DNA of 64,000 bases. It comes from RBG-16-66-20 sp038040245 (GTDB taxonomy: Bacteria > Pseudomonadota > Gammaproteobacteria > Burkholderiales > SG8-39). Positions 50,587 through 58,723 of this stretch are shown here, piece after piece. The stretch is from positions 14,319 to 78,318 of the forward strand of contig JBBPIU010000001.1 of assembly GCA_038040245.1 (NCBI GenBank), read 5' to 3'. Position numbers and translations under genes: made by a program. Below the pieces are notes generated by a model. It searched no databases. It had not been told where the DNA came from and saw nothing but the letters and a program-made list of their open reading frames with translations. The first letter of the stretch is position 1. Every line of letters starts with the position of its first letter.

Positions 50587-52893
50587 ATGACACTTTTCAC
50601 TCTCAAAAAACGCGCCCAGAACCGTCCTCACATGCAGCACCGTCCGGCGCGCTTTGCAGCGCTCCTTTTTCTGCTCTCCGGCGCCCAGTTCGCCTGGGCC
50701 CAGGCGCCCGCGCCTGTCGTGCCCGCACCCGCGCCCGCCGCCAAGCCGAAGGGGCCGACCACCATCGACGCCCAGAGCATCGAGGGGGTTTCGGAACTCG
50801 AGGTCGCCGCGCGCGGCCGGGCCGAGTTGCAGCGCGACGATCTCACCGTCTACAGCGAATTCCTGCGCTTCAACCAGGAATTTGGCCGCGTCGAGGCCGA
50901 TGGCGGCGTGCGCTTGCTGCGCGGCGAAGATCGCTTCTTCGGCCCGCGCCTGCGCTACAACACGCAGGATGACACCGGCGTGTTCGAAGCTCCGAATTAC
51001 CTCCTGCGCGGCGAGACCACGACGATGCGCGGCAAGGCCGAGCGGCTCGAATTCCTTGGCAAGGACAGGATCCGGCTTGTGCAGGGCACTTTCACCACCT
51101 GCGAACCCGGCAAAGAGGACTGGCGCTTCGAGGCGGGCGAGCTCGAGATCGACAACGAAAAGCAGGTGGGCACCGTCCGCAACGGTCGTCTCAAATTCTT
51201 CGACACCACGGTGCTTCCGCTGCCCTACGGGTGGTTTTCTCTCGATAATCAGCGCAAGTCCGGTTTTCTGACGCCGGGCTATTCACACACCTCGCGACGT
51301 GGCTTGGAGTTGGCAGCGCCCTATTACTGGAACATCGCCCCGGAGCGCGATCTCATGATTACGCCGTCCTTCATGTCCAAGCGGGGCGAGCAGCTCAAGA
51401 CCGATTTTCGGTACCTGGACAGGACGTATAACGGCGACCTGCGCTATGAATTCATGCCACGCGACCGTGTTCTTGGCACCTCTCGTAGCGCCTTCGCCCT
51501 ATTGCACCAGCAGCAGATAACACCCCAACTGCTCGGCCTCCTCGACCTGAACAAGGTGTCCGATAGCCGCTATTTTGTCGACCTCACGTCGCAGGTGCGG
51601 CAGGTCTCACTTGGCGTGCTGCAGCAAATGGGTTCCCTGAGTTACAGCGGCGCGGTGGCTGGCATCGGCTATTCCTTCAACACCATGATGCAGCGCTGGC
51701 AGACACTGCAGGATCCGCTGGCGCCGATTACTCCTCCGTACGCCCGCCTGCCGCAGTTGAACTTCGGTACGGCGAAGAACGACATCGCCGGACGGTTCGA
51801 CATTGCGCTGCCGGGCGAATTTGTGCGCTTCTCGCACCCGACGCTGGTCGAAGGCACGCGCCTTTCATTCAATCCGACGCTCGCGGCCCCCTTCCTTACC
51901 CCTGGCTACTTTGTGACACCGAAAGTCGGCGTGCGTTATGCCGACTATGGTCTGACGCATACCGCCCTGGGCCAGCCAGAAAAGCAAAGTATTTCGCTGC
52001 CGTGGATGAGCTTGGACAGCGGCATGGTTTTCGAGCGCGGCGTGAACTGGTTCGGCGAGTCGTTTACCCAGACGCTCGAGCCGCGCCTGTTCTATGTCTA
52101 CGCGCCGTACCGGAACCAGAGCCAGATGCCGTTGTTTGACACCGCGCTCACGGATTTCAACTATGCACAAATCTTTACCGAGAACCGCTTCGCCGGCGGC
52201 GACCGCTTCGGCGACGCGAACCAGGTCACGCTCGCGGCGAGCTCCCGCATGCTGACGCAGGCCGGCGGGGAGATGCTTCGCGCCACCGTCGGGCAGCGAT
52301 ACTATTTGTCGGACGAACGGGTAGGCATTACCCCCACAGCCGTGCTGCGCACTCGAAGCCAGTCCGACTATCTCGCTTCGGTCGGCGGCCGTCTGGCGCG
52401 GAACTTCAGCGTCGAGAGCGCGGTCCAATACGATCCGCAACTATCGCGCGTCGCGGCCTACAGTGTCTCGGCACGCTATGCCCCGGAAATCGCCAAGGTG
52501 GTCAATGCCAGTTACCGCTTCAACCGCGACACCCAGCTGAACCAGATCGACATCACCGGCCAGTGGCCGGTGGCAACAGGCTGGTATGCAATCGGCCGCT
52601 GGAACTATTCGATGAGCGACGCCCGCCTGTTGGAGGGCATCGCAGGGCTGGAGTACAACGCCGGTTGCTGGGTGTTTCGCGGCGCATTCCAGCGGCTGCA
52701 GGCTGCGGTGCAGACGACCTCGACCGGGGTGTTCTTCCAGTTGGAGTTCAACGGCTTCGGCAGCGTGGGTTCCGACGAGATCGTCGCCATGCTCAAGCGC
52801 AGCGTTCCGGGGTACGCGGTCACCAACCCTGCCCAAGGCGCGCTGGTGCCGCCGAGCCTGCGCCCGCGCCTGCCGTTCGAGCAGGTTTTCTAG
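50587..52893 (+). CDS. lptD: LPS-assembly outer-membrane protein LptD
   Basis: 768 residues from ATG 50587; a second ATG at 50632 gives a cleaner signal peptide (MQHRPARFAALLFLLSGAQFAWA) and may be the real start. The N-terminal OstA/LptA-like domain is residues 50-180 (ARGRAELQRDDLTVYSEFLRF, RGKAERLEFLG), followed by the LptD barrel (LPYGWFSLDNQRKSGFLTPGYS, FTQTLEPRLFYVYAPYRNQSQMPLFDT) ending in F. It inserts LPS into the outer membrane with LptE. Only two cysteines are present (TTCEPGK and NAGCWVFR), against four in E. coli, so a single inter-domain disulfide is expected. First gene of lptD-surA-rsmA. Confidence 0.94.
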   Translation: MTLFTLKKRAQNRPHMQHRPARFAALLFLLSGAQFAWAQAPAPVVPAPAPAAKPKGPTTIDAQSIEGVSELEVAARGRAELQRDDLTVYSEFLRFNQEFGRVEADGGVRLLRGEDRFFGPRLRYNTQDDTGVFEAPNYLLRGETTTMRGKAERLEFLGKDRIRLVQGTFTTCEPGKEDWRFEAGELEIDNEKQVGTVRNGRLKFFDTTVLPLPYGWFSLDNQRKSGFLTPGYSHTSRRGLELAAPYYWNIAPERDLMITPSFMSKRGEQLKTDFRYLDRTYNGDLRYEFMPRDRVLGTSRSAFALLHQQQITPQLLGLLDLNKVSDSRYFVDLTSQVRQVSLGVLQQMGSLSYSGAVAGIGYSFNTMMQRWQTLQDPLAPITPPYARLPQLNFGTAKNDIAGRFDIALPGEFVRFSHPTLVEGTRLSFNPTLAAPFLTPGYFVTPKVGVRYADYGLTHTALGQPEKQSISLPWMSLDSGMVFERGVNWFGESFTQTLEPRLFYVYAPYRNQSQMPLFDTALTDFNYAQIFTENRFAGGDRFGDANQVTLAASSRMLTQAGGEMLRATVGQRYYLSDERVGITPTAVLRTRSQSDYLASVGGRLARNFSVESAVQYDPQLSRVAAYSVSARYAPEIAKVVNASYRFNRDTQLNQIDITGQWPVATGWYAIGRWNYSMSDARLLEGIAGLEYNAGCWVFRGAFQRLQAAVQTTSTGVFFQLEFNGFGSVGSDEIVAMLKRSVPGYAVTNPAQGALVPPSLRPRLPFEQVF

Positions 52894-52904
52894 CAGGTTT
52901 CCCG

Positions 52905-54254
52905 ATGAGAATACTGTTTGCCGTGGCGGTGCTTTGCATTTCCAGCTTCGCGCAGGCGCAGGCGCCTTCGCAAACGCAGACGCAGGGCCAGGTGCCGGCG
53001 CCGCGGGCGGCACGGCAGCCGCAGCGCGTCGTGCTGGTGGACCGCATCGTCGCGGTCGTGGGCCGCGAGGTGGTGACAGCCTCGGAACTCGCCGAGCGCC
53101 GCGAACTGGCCGAACGGCAGCTCCAGCGGCAGGGCACGTCGTTGCCGGAGCGCAGCATTCTGGAGCGGCAGATCCTGGAGCAGCTGATCCTCGACAAGGC
53201 GCAGCTTCAGCTGGCAAGGGAAAACGGCATCCGGGTGGAGGAAATCCAGCTCGACCGTGCGCTGGAGCGCATTGCCGAGAACAACAAGGTGACGCTGTCG
53301 GCGTTCCGCCAGACCTTGGAGAAGGACGGCGTCCCCTTCGAGAAGTTCCGCGACGAAGTGCGCCAGCAGATCCAGATGCAGCGCCTGCGCGAGCGCGAGG
53401 TGGACGACCGCATCGACGTGAGCGACAGCGAGATCGACCAGTTCCTGGCCGAATTCAAGAGCAGCAGCGGCTCGCGCAGCGAATACAACCTGGCCCATGT
53501 GCTGGTGCGTCTGCCCGAGCAGGCGAGCCCCGAGCAGATCGACCAGGCGCGCAAGAAAGCGGAGAAGGCGCGCGCCGAATCGGTGTCGGGCGCGGATTTC
53601 GCCAAGATCGCGGCCAGCTATTCCGATGCCCCGGATGCCTTGCAGGGTGGGAATATGGGCTGGCGCGCCGAGGACCGGCTGCCGGAGATATTCACCGGTG
53701 CCGTGAAGAGCCTGCGTCCCGGCGAGACCAGCCCGGTGCTGCGCAGTCCCGGCGGCTTCCATGTCGTCAAACTGTTGGAGCGGCGCGGCGCGGAGGAGGG
53801 AGCCCCGGTGGAGCAGACCCGCGCGCGGCATATCCTGGTGAGGACCAGCGAAGTCACCTCCGAGAACGACGCGCGCCGCAGGCTGGCCGACCTGCGCGAG
53901 CGCATCGTCACCGGCGGCGCCGATTTCGCCGAGCTGGCACGCCTGCATTCGGCCGACGGCAGCGCTTCGCGCGGCGGCGATCTCGATTGGCTGCTTCCCG
54001 GGGACACGGTGCCCGAGTTCGAGCGCGTCATGAACGCGCTCAAGGCGGGCGAGATCAGCCAGCCGGTCAAATCGCCGTTCGGCTGGCACCTGGTGCAGGT
54101 GCTGGAGCGCCGGACGGCCGGGCTGACGCAGGACCGCCGGCGCATGCAGGCTCGCCAGGCGCTGAAGGAGCGCAAGGCGGACGACGCTTTCCAGGAGTGG
54201 CTGCGCCAGCTGCGCGACCGCACCTACGTCGAGATGCGCCTGGAAGACAGGTGA
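52905..54254 (+). CDS. surA: Periplasmic chaperone / peptidyl-prolyl isomerase
   Basis: 449 residues from ATG 52905, 11 bases after lptD. Signal peptide MRILFAVAVLCISSFAQA. SurA_N region (VLVDRIVAVVGREVVTASEL...LEQLILDKAQLQLARENG), then two parvulin domains: residues 190-290 (NLAHVLVRLPEQAS...SDAPDALQGGNMGWR) and 305-400 (RARHILVRTSEVTSEND...LHSADGSASRGGDLDWL). It escorts outer-membrane proteins, including LptD, to the BAM complex. Alanine/glutamine-rich linker after the signal peptide (QAPSQTQTQGQVPAP). Confidence 0.95.
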   Translation: MRILFAVAVLCISSFAQAQAPSQTQTQGQVPAPRAARQPQRVVLVDRIVAVVGREVVTASELAERRELAERQLQRQGTSLPERSILERQILEQLILDKAQLQLARENGIRVEEIQLDRALERIAENNKVTLSAFRQTLEKDGVPFEKFRDEVRQQIQMQRLREREVDDRIDVSDSEIDQFLAEFKSSSGSRSEYNLAHVLVRLPEQASPEQIDQARKKAEKARAESVSGADFAKIAASYSDAPDALQGGNMGWRAEDRLPEIFTGAVKSLRPGETSPVLRSPGGFHVVKLLERRGAEEGAPVEQTRARHILVRTSEVTSENDARRRLADLRERIVTGGADFAELARLHSADGSASRGGDLDWLLPGDTVPEFERVMNALKAGEISQPVKSPFGWHLVQVLERRTAGLTQDRRRMQARQALKERKADDAFQEWLRQLRDRTYVEMRLEDR

Positions 54255-55009
54255 AGCCTAGAAAACGCTTTGGCCAGCACTTCCTGCACGACCCTGGAGT
54301 ACTGAAGCGCATCGTCGAGGCCGTTGCCCCCGCGCCCGGCGACACGCTGGTCGAGATCGGCCCCGGCGAAGGCGCGCTGACCCGGCCCTTGCTCGCAAGG
54401 GTCCCGCATCTCACCGCAATCGAGATCGACCGCGATCTGGCCGCGCGCCTGACAGCGGAGTTTCCGGGAGACCGGTTGACGGTCATTTCCGCCGACGCGC
54501 TTGATTACGATTTTTCTGCATTCCCCGATGGCGTGCGGATTGTCGGCAATCTGCCCTACAACATCTCGACGCCGATCCTGTTTCACCTCGCGCGCTTCGC
54601 CGGCCGGGTGCGCGACATGCACTTCATGCTGCAGCGCGAAGTCGTGCAGCGGATGGTGGCGAAACACTCCACGCCGGACTACGGGCGGCTCTCGGTGATG
54701 CTGCAGACGCGCTTTAAAATGCACAAGCTCTTCAACGTCGCCCCCGGCGCCTTCCGGCCGCCGCCGAAAGTGGACTCCGCAATGGTGCGCCTGATCCCGA
54801 TCGCGGAGAAGCCGGATTGGGACGAAGCGGTACTGGAGAAAATCGTGCGCCAAGCCTTCAGCGCGCGCCGCAAGACGCTGCGCAACGCGCTACCGCTGTC
54901 AGCGGAAGACTACAAGGATCTCGGACTCGACCCGAAGCTCCGACCGGAGAACCTGTCGCCCGCCGACTATGTTCGTATTACACTTTGTGCATCGATGTCC
55001 AACCACTGA
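54251..55009 (+). CDS. rsmA: 16S rRNA (adenine1518/1519-N6)-dimethyltransferase
   Basis: 252 residues from GTG 54251, overlapping the surA stop (GTGA). KsgA motifs: KPRKRFGQHFLHDP, LVEIGPGEGALTRPLL (SAM site), IEIDRDLAARL, catalytic VGNLPYNIS, and the C-terminal KVDSAMVRLIP and QAFSARRKTLRNAL. Dimethylates two adjacent adenines in helix 45 during 30S assembly; its loss gives kasugamycin resistance. In E. coli pdxA lies between surA and rsmA; here it is absent. Confidence 0.95.
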   Translation: MKPRKRFGQHFLHDPGVLKRIVEAVAPAPGDTLVEIGPGEGALTRPLLARVPHLTAIEIDRDLAARLTAEFPGDRLTVISADALDYDFSAFPDGVRIVGNLPYNISTPILFHLARFAGRVRDMHFMLQREVVQRMVAKHSTPDYGRLSVMLQTRFKMHKLFNVAPGAFRPPPKVDSAMVRLIPIAEKPDWDEAVLEKIVRQAFSARRKTLRNALPLSAEDYKDLGLDPKLRPENLSPADYVRITLCASMSNH

Positions 55010-55026
55010 TGGAGGAGGGAAAGACC

Positions 55027-56304
55027 ATGAGTATCTGTCACGCAATGCTTGTCGCGATGGCCGCCGCGAGCCTGTGCTCTGCGCAGGGATCGCTCGCGCA
55101 GCAACCCGCCAAGCCCGCGGTGACCGGGAAGTCCTCCGATATCGTGCAGGGCATGTCCCGGGCGCGCATGGCGAGGATCGCGCCCGCGATGACGGACCAG
55201 ATTTCCAGAAACATGTTTCCGGGTGCGGTGACGCTGATCGCGCGGCGTGGGCAGGTGGTGCACTTTGAGGCCCACGGTTTCCAGGACGCGGCGCGATCGA
55301 AGCCGATGGCGGGGGACTCGCTGTTCCGCCTTGCTTCGATGACCAAGCCCATCGTCACCGCGGCGGCGATGATGCTGGTCGAGCAGGGCAAGCTCAAGCT
55401 AAACGATCCCGTCGTCAACTGGCTGCCCGAACTCAAGGACCTGAAGGTCGAGACCGCGTCCGGCGACGTGGCGCTCGCTCGGCCGATCTGGGTGCAGGAC
55501 CTGATGCGCCACACTGCGGGCTTCGTCTATGCCGGCGGAACCAAGTCGGTGCGCATCAAGGAGATGTACGAGAAGGGCAACATCGAGGCCCGCGAGACCG
55601 ATATCACGGGCGACGAGATGCTGAAGAACCTCGGCCAGGTCCCGCTTGCCCACCAGCCGGGCACGGTCTGGGAATACTCGATCGCGACCGATGTCCTCGG
55701 CCTCCTGATCGAACGCGTGGCGAAGATGCCGCTCGATGCGCTGCTGAAGGAGATGCTGTTCGATCCGCTTGGCATGAAGGATACGGCCTTTTGGGTATCG
55801 CCGGACAAGGCAGGGCGGCTGGCGGAATCGCTCGACGCCGATCCGCTGAAGGCCGCGATGGTGAAGACCTACAGGGATTCGTCGAATCCCGCGGGCAGGA
55901 GCTACCTGAAAGGCGGCGCGGGACTCGTCGGCACTGCGCAGGACTACCTCCGGTTCTGCCAGATGATGGTTAACGGGGGTGAGTACCAGGGCAAGCGCTA
56001 CCTCTCAAAGAAGACCGTCGAGTTCATGCTCTCCAATCACACGGTGGGCATGGCCGGCTCGCCGTTCCCCACGACGGGCTCCGGCTACGCAATGGGTCTC
56101 GGCTTTGGCGTGCGGCTGGATGAGGGCATGGGCTGGACACCTGGCTCCAAGGGCGACGCCATGTGGGCCGGCGCGTGGGGCACCAGTTTCTGGATCGATC
56201 CGAAGGAAGGCCTGGTCGGTATCCTGATGGCGCAGGGCCCGTCCAACCGGATCCATACGCGGATGCTCTACAAAAACCTGGTCTACGGTTCGATGGTGCA
56301 GTAG
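55027..56304 (+). CDS. Exported serine hydrolase, class C beta-lactamase/esterase family
   Basis: 425 residues; ATG 55027 has GGAGGAGGG upstream. Signal peptide MSICHAMLVAMAAASLCSAQGSLAQ. Nucleophile motif S104-M-T-K107 in RLASMTKPIVTAAAM; tyrosine motif WEYSIATDVLGLL; third motif region KGGAGLVGTAQDYLRFCQMM. It is a paralogue of the lipoprotein at 6465-7760 (shared LFR.ASMTKP, lgCATdvL-type and FWIDPKE segments), but here the protein is soluble. Likely an esterase or peptidase of the periplasm; true beta-lactamase activity is uncertain. It begins 17 bases after rsmA. Confidence 0.9.
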   Translation: MSICHAMLVAMAAASLCSAQGSLAQQPAKPAVTGKSSDIVQGMSRARMARIAPAMTDQISRNMFPGAVTLIARRGQVVHFEAHGFQDAARSKPMAGDSLFRLASMTKPIVTAAAMMLVEQGKLKLNDPVVNWLPELKDLKVETASGDVALARPIWVQDLMRHTAGFVYAGGTKSVRIKEMYEKGNIEARETDITGDEMLKNLGQVPLAHQPGTVWEYSIATDVLGLLIERVAKMPLDALLKEMLFDPLGMKDTAFWVSPDKAGRLAESLDADPLKAAMVKTYRDSSNPAGRSYLKGGAGLVGTAQDYLRFCQMMVNGGEYQGKRYLSKKTVEFMLSNHTVGMAGSPFPTTGSGYAMGLGFGVRLDEGMGWTPGSKGDAMWAGAWGTSFWIDPKEGLVGILMAQGPSNRIHTRMLYKNLVYGSMVQ

Positions 56305-56339
56305 GTAACGTCGGCGCGCCCGCCCGGCGTGTATCGCGG

Positions 56340-56723
56340 CTACTTTCGCTCGATGAACTCAATCTTGTAGCCGTCGGGGTCCTGGACGAAGGCGATCACG
56401 GTGGTGCCGCCCTTGACGGGGCCGGCTTCGCGGGTCACGGCGCCGCCCTTGGCGCGCACCGCTTCGCAGGCCTTCTTCACGTCCGGGATTTCGATCGCGA
56501 TGTGGCCGAAGGCGGAGCCGAGGTCGTATTTTTCGACGCCGTAGTTGTAAGTGAGTTCCAGCACCGCGGACTTGTCTTCCGTGTCGTAGCCGACGAAGGT
56601 CAGGGAATATTTCTGGTCCGGGCGGTCGGTGGTGCGCAGCAGTTTCATGCCGAGCACTTCGGTGTAGAACTTGACCGAGCGCTCGAGGTTGCCGACCCGG
56701 AGCATGGTGTGCAGGATTCGCAT
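56340..56723 (-). CDS. gloA: Lactoylglutathione lyase (glyoxalase I)
   Basis: 127 residues. The four metal ligands sit exactly at the E. coli positions: H5, E56, H74 and E122, predicting a Ni2+-type enzyme. Other landmarks: NLERSVKFYTEVLGMKLLR, KYSLTFVGYD, ELTYNYGVEKYDLGSAFGHIAIE. Converts the methylglyoxal-glutathione hemithioacetal to S-lactoylglutathione. First gene transcribed after, or with, the YgjP-like gene, 11 bases downstream of it. Confidence 0.96.
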   Translation of the reverse strand: MRILHTMLRVGNLERSVKFYTEVLGMKLLRTTDRPDQKYSLTFVGYDTEDKSAVLELTYNYGVEKYDLGSAFGHIAIEIPDVKKACEAVRAKGGAVTREAGPVKGGTTVIAFVQDPDGYKIEFIERK

Positions 56724-56734
56724 GTGTGCTTACC

Positions 56735-57508
56735 TCAGATTCTCGGAATGGTTGCGGCTGCGTGCTCAATGCGCTCGCGCGCCTCGCGCCAGTGAGGATA
56801 CAGCCATTCGACCAGCGCCCAGAAGCGCTCCGAATGGCTCAGTTCGACCAGGTGCGCGACCTCGTGCGCGACCACGTAGTCGGCCAGCTCGGGGTCGAGG
56901 TGCACCAGCCGCCAGGATAGGCGGATGCGTCCGCTGGACATGCACACGCCCCACTGGGTGCGGGCGTTGGAGAGCTTCAGAGGCGGCGGCGGCAGGCTGA
57001 CGCGCGCCGCGTAGTGCGCCACGCGCGGGATCAATGCGACCAGCGCGCGGGATTTCAGCCAGCGCAGCAGAAGTGAGCGCACCGCGCCTCTGCGATGCGG
57101 CTCGGGACAGCCGATATGCAAGTCTGTTCCAACGAGGTTCACCGCGCGCTTTGATTGCGATACGACCAGAACCACCGCGTGCCCATGCAGGGGCAGGGTC
57201 TCGCCGCTTTCGCCGAAGATGGTGCGCGGCTTGCCCGCCGCCGCACGCTGGTCGAGTTTCTCCAGGATCCAGCGCGCCTTCTCGTGCAGGAAGCCCTCGA
57301 TCTCGCGCCAGGGCGCGCGCAACGGCGCGGCGACCGACAGGCCGTGTTCGCTCACCTTGATGCCGATCGTGCGCCGGCGCCGGCGCTCGAAACGGAACTC
57401 GACCGCGCGCCCCTCGAGCAGCGCGTGGCGCGTAGGCGCCGCGTCCGCGGGAGGCGGTTCGTCGAACAGCGCTAGCTGTCCAGGGTCTTTTGCTGCGTCT
57501 CGATCCAC
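56735..57508 (-). CDS. YgjP-like (DUF45) zinc metallopeptidase domain protein
   Basis: 257 residues. The C-terminal zinc motif HEVAHLVELSHSERFWALVEWLYPHW (HExxH-like HEVAH plus a third His) and the preceding WGVCMSSGRIRLSWRLVHLDPELADYVVAHE define the M48-like DUF45 family (WSM-type WGxCxSxxxIxLNWRL). An N-terminal basic beta domain carries FERRRRRTIGIKVSEHGLSVAAP. The family often sits with RNase or type I restriction genes; the role is unknown. The start lies 37 bases inside the end of plsC. Confidence 0.87.
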   Translation of the reverse strand: MDRDAAKDPGQLALFDEPPPADAAPTRHALLEGRAVEFRFERRRRRTIGIKVSEHGLSVAAPLRAPWREIEGFLHEKARWILEKLDQRAAAGKPRTIFGESGETLPLHGHAVVLVVSQSKRAVNLVGTDLHIGCPEPHRRGAVRSLLLRWLKSRALVALIPRVAHYAARVSLPPPPLKLSNARTQWGVCMSSGRIRLSWRLVHLDPELADYVVAHEVAHLVELSHSERFWALVEWLYPHWREARERIEHAAATIPRI

Positions 57509-58179
57509 AGTTCAGCCATCGCGTTGATCGTCTCCGGGTCGCGCCCCGCGCTCTCGATCGGCGGCCCGATGCGCACCTTGACCTCCCCCGGGTACTTGAG
57601 GAAGGAGTTGCGCGGCCAGACCCGCCCCGCATTGTGCGCCACCGGCACCACCGGCACGCCGGCGTGCGCCGCGAGCCAGGCGCCGCCCATCTGGTACTTG
57701 CGTGCCTTGCCGGGCAGGACGCGGGTGCCCTCGGGGAACACCACCACCCAGAAGCCCTGTTCCAGACGCTCCTTGCCGCGGCGCGCCATCTGCCGCAGCG
57801 CCGCCATGCCGCGCCCGCGATTGATCGCGATCGGGCTCATCAGCGCCAGGCCCCAGCCGAAGAACGGGATCCACAGCAGCTCGCGCTTGAGCACGTGCAC
57901 CTGCGGCGGGAAGATTTGCTGGAACGCGAGCGTCTCCCAGGCCGACTGATGCTTGGACAGGATCACCGAAGGACGCGCAGGCAGGTGCTCGCGCCCCTCG
58001 ACGCTCCAGCGGATGCCGCACAGGCCGCGCAGGCACCAGAGCATGAGCCGCGACCAGCCCGAGATGACGCGGTAGCGCGCCATCCGCGGCAGCGGCGCGC
58101 TGGCGATCGCGAGCAGGGCGTAAGGCGGGGTGAAAATCAGCAGCGCGAGCCAGAACAGTGTCGAGCGAAAGTGGGTCAC
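57472..58179 (-). CDS. plsC: 1-acyl-sn-glycerol-3-phosphate acyltransferase
   Basis: 235 residues. An N-terminal membrane helix (FWLALLIFTPPYALLAIASAPL) is followed by the acyltransferase motifs: block I is SKHQSAWETLAF, where the usual HxxxxD is HQSAWE with glutamate, a variant common in betaproteobacteria; block III is VVFPEGTRVLPGKARKYQMGGAW; block IV is VVPVAHNAG. Makes phosphatidic acid at the inner membrane. It lies 10 bases after gmhB in the glyQ-glyS-gmhB-plsC run. Confidence 0.92.
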   Translation of the reverse strand: MTHFRSTLFWLALLIFTPPYALLAIASAPLPRMARYRVISGWSRLMLWCLRGLCGIRWSVEGREHLPARPSVILSKHQSAWETLAFQQIFPPQVHVLKRELLWIPFFGWGLALMSPIAINRGRGMAALRQMARRGKERLEQGFWVVVFPEGTRVLPGKARKYQMGGAWLAAHAGVPVVPVAHNAGRVWPRNSFLKYPGEVKVRIGPPIESAGRDPETINAMAELWIETQQKTLDS

Positions 58180-58189
58180 AACTGCGCCG

Positions 58190-58723
58190 TCATGGAGCGA
58201 GCCGCGCCGCGACCGCGGCGAGGTCGGCGGCGACCTCGGTGCCCTGCGGCAGGCCGCCGGCCTCGCGCGTCTTCTTGCCCTTGCCTGTAAGCACGAGATA
58301 GGGTTTGGCCCCGGCCGCGACCGCCGCCTCGAGGTCGCGCAGCGCGTCGCCGATCATCGGCACACCTTTCAACTCGACGTCGAAGCGCGAACCGATCTCG
58401 CGCAACAGGCCGGGCTTGGGCTTGCGGCACTCGCAGTTCGAGTCCGCCGCGTGCGGGCAGAAAAAGATCGCGTCGATCCTGCCGCCCGCCTGGCCGACCG
58501 CGCGGTGCATTTCGGCATGAATCGCGTTCAGCGTCGACATGTCGAACAAGCCGCGCGCGATGCCCGACTGGTTGGTCGCCACCACGATGCGCCAGCCGCC
58601 CTGCGTCAGCCGCGCGATCGCCTCCAGGCTCCCGGGGATCGGCTTCCACTCGGCCGGCGACTTGATGTACTGGTCGCTGTCCTGGTTGATGGTGCCGTCG
58701 CGGTCTAGGATGACTAGTTTCAT
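58190..58723 (-). CDS. gmhB: D-glycero-D-manno-heptose 1,7-bisphosphate 7-phosphatase
   Basis: 177 residues of the HAD superfamily: nucleophile motif VILDRDGTINQD, motif II ATNQSG, zinc loop CPHAADSNCECRKPKPG and motif IV MIGDALRDLEAA. The C-P-H...C-x-C zinc loop is diagnostic for GmhB rather than HisB phosphatase. Supplies ADP-heptose for the LPS inner core. ATG overlaps the glyS stop (ATGA); glyQS-gmhB-plsC is a recurrent betaproteobacterial order. Confidence 0.95.
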   Translation of the reverse strand: MKLVILDRDGTINQDSDQYIKSPAEWKPIPGSLEAIARLTQGGWRIVVATNQSGIARGLFDMSTLNAIHAEMHRAVGQAGGRIDAIFFCPHAADSNCECRKPKPGLLREIGSRFDVELKGVPMIGDALRDLEAAVAAGAKPYLVLTGKGKKTREAGGLPQGTEVAADLAAVAARLAP

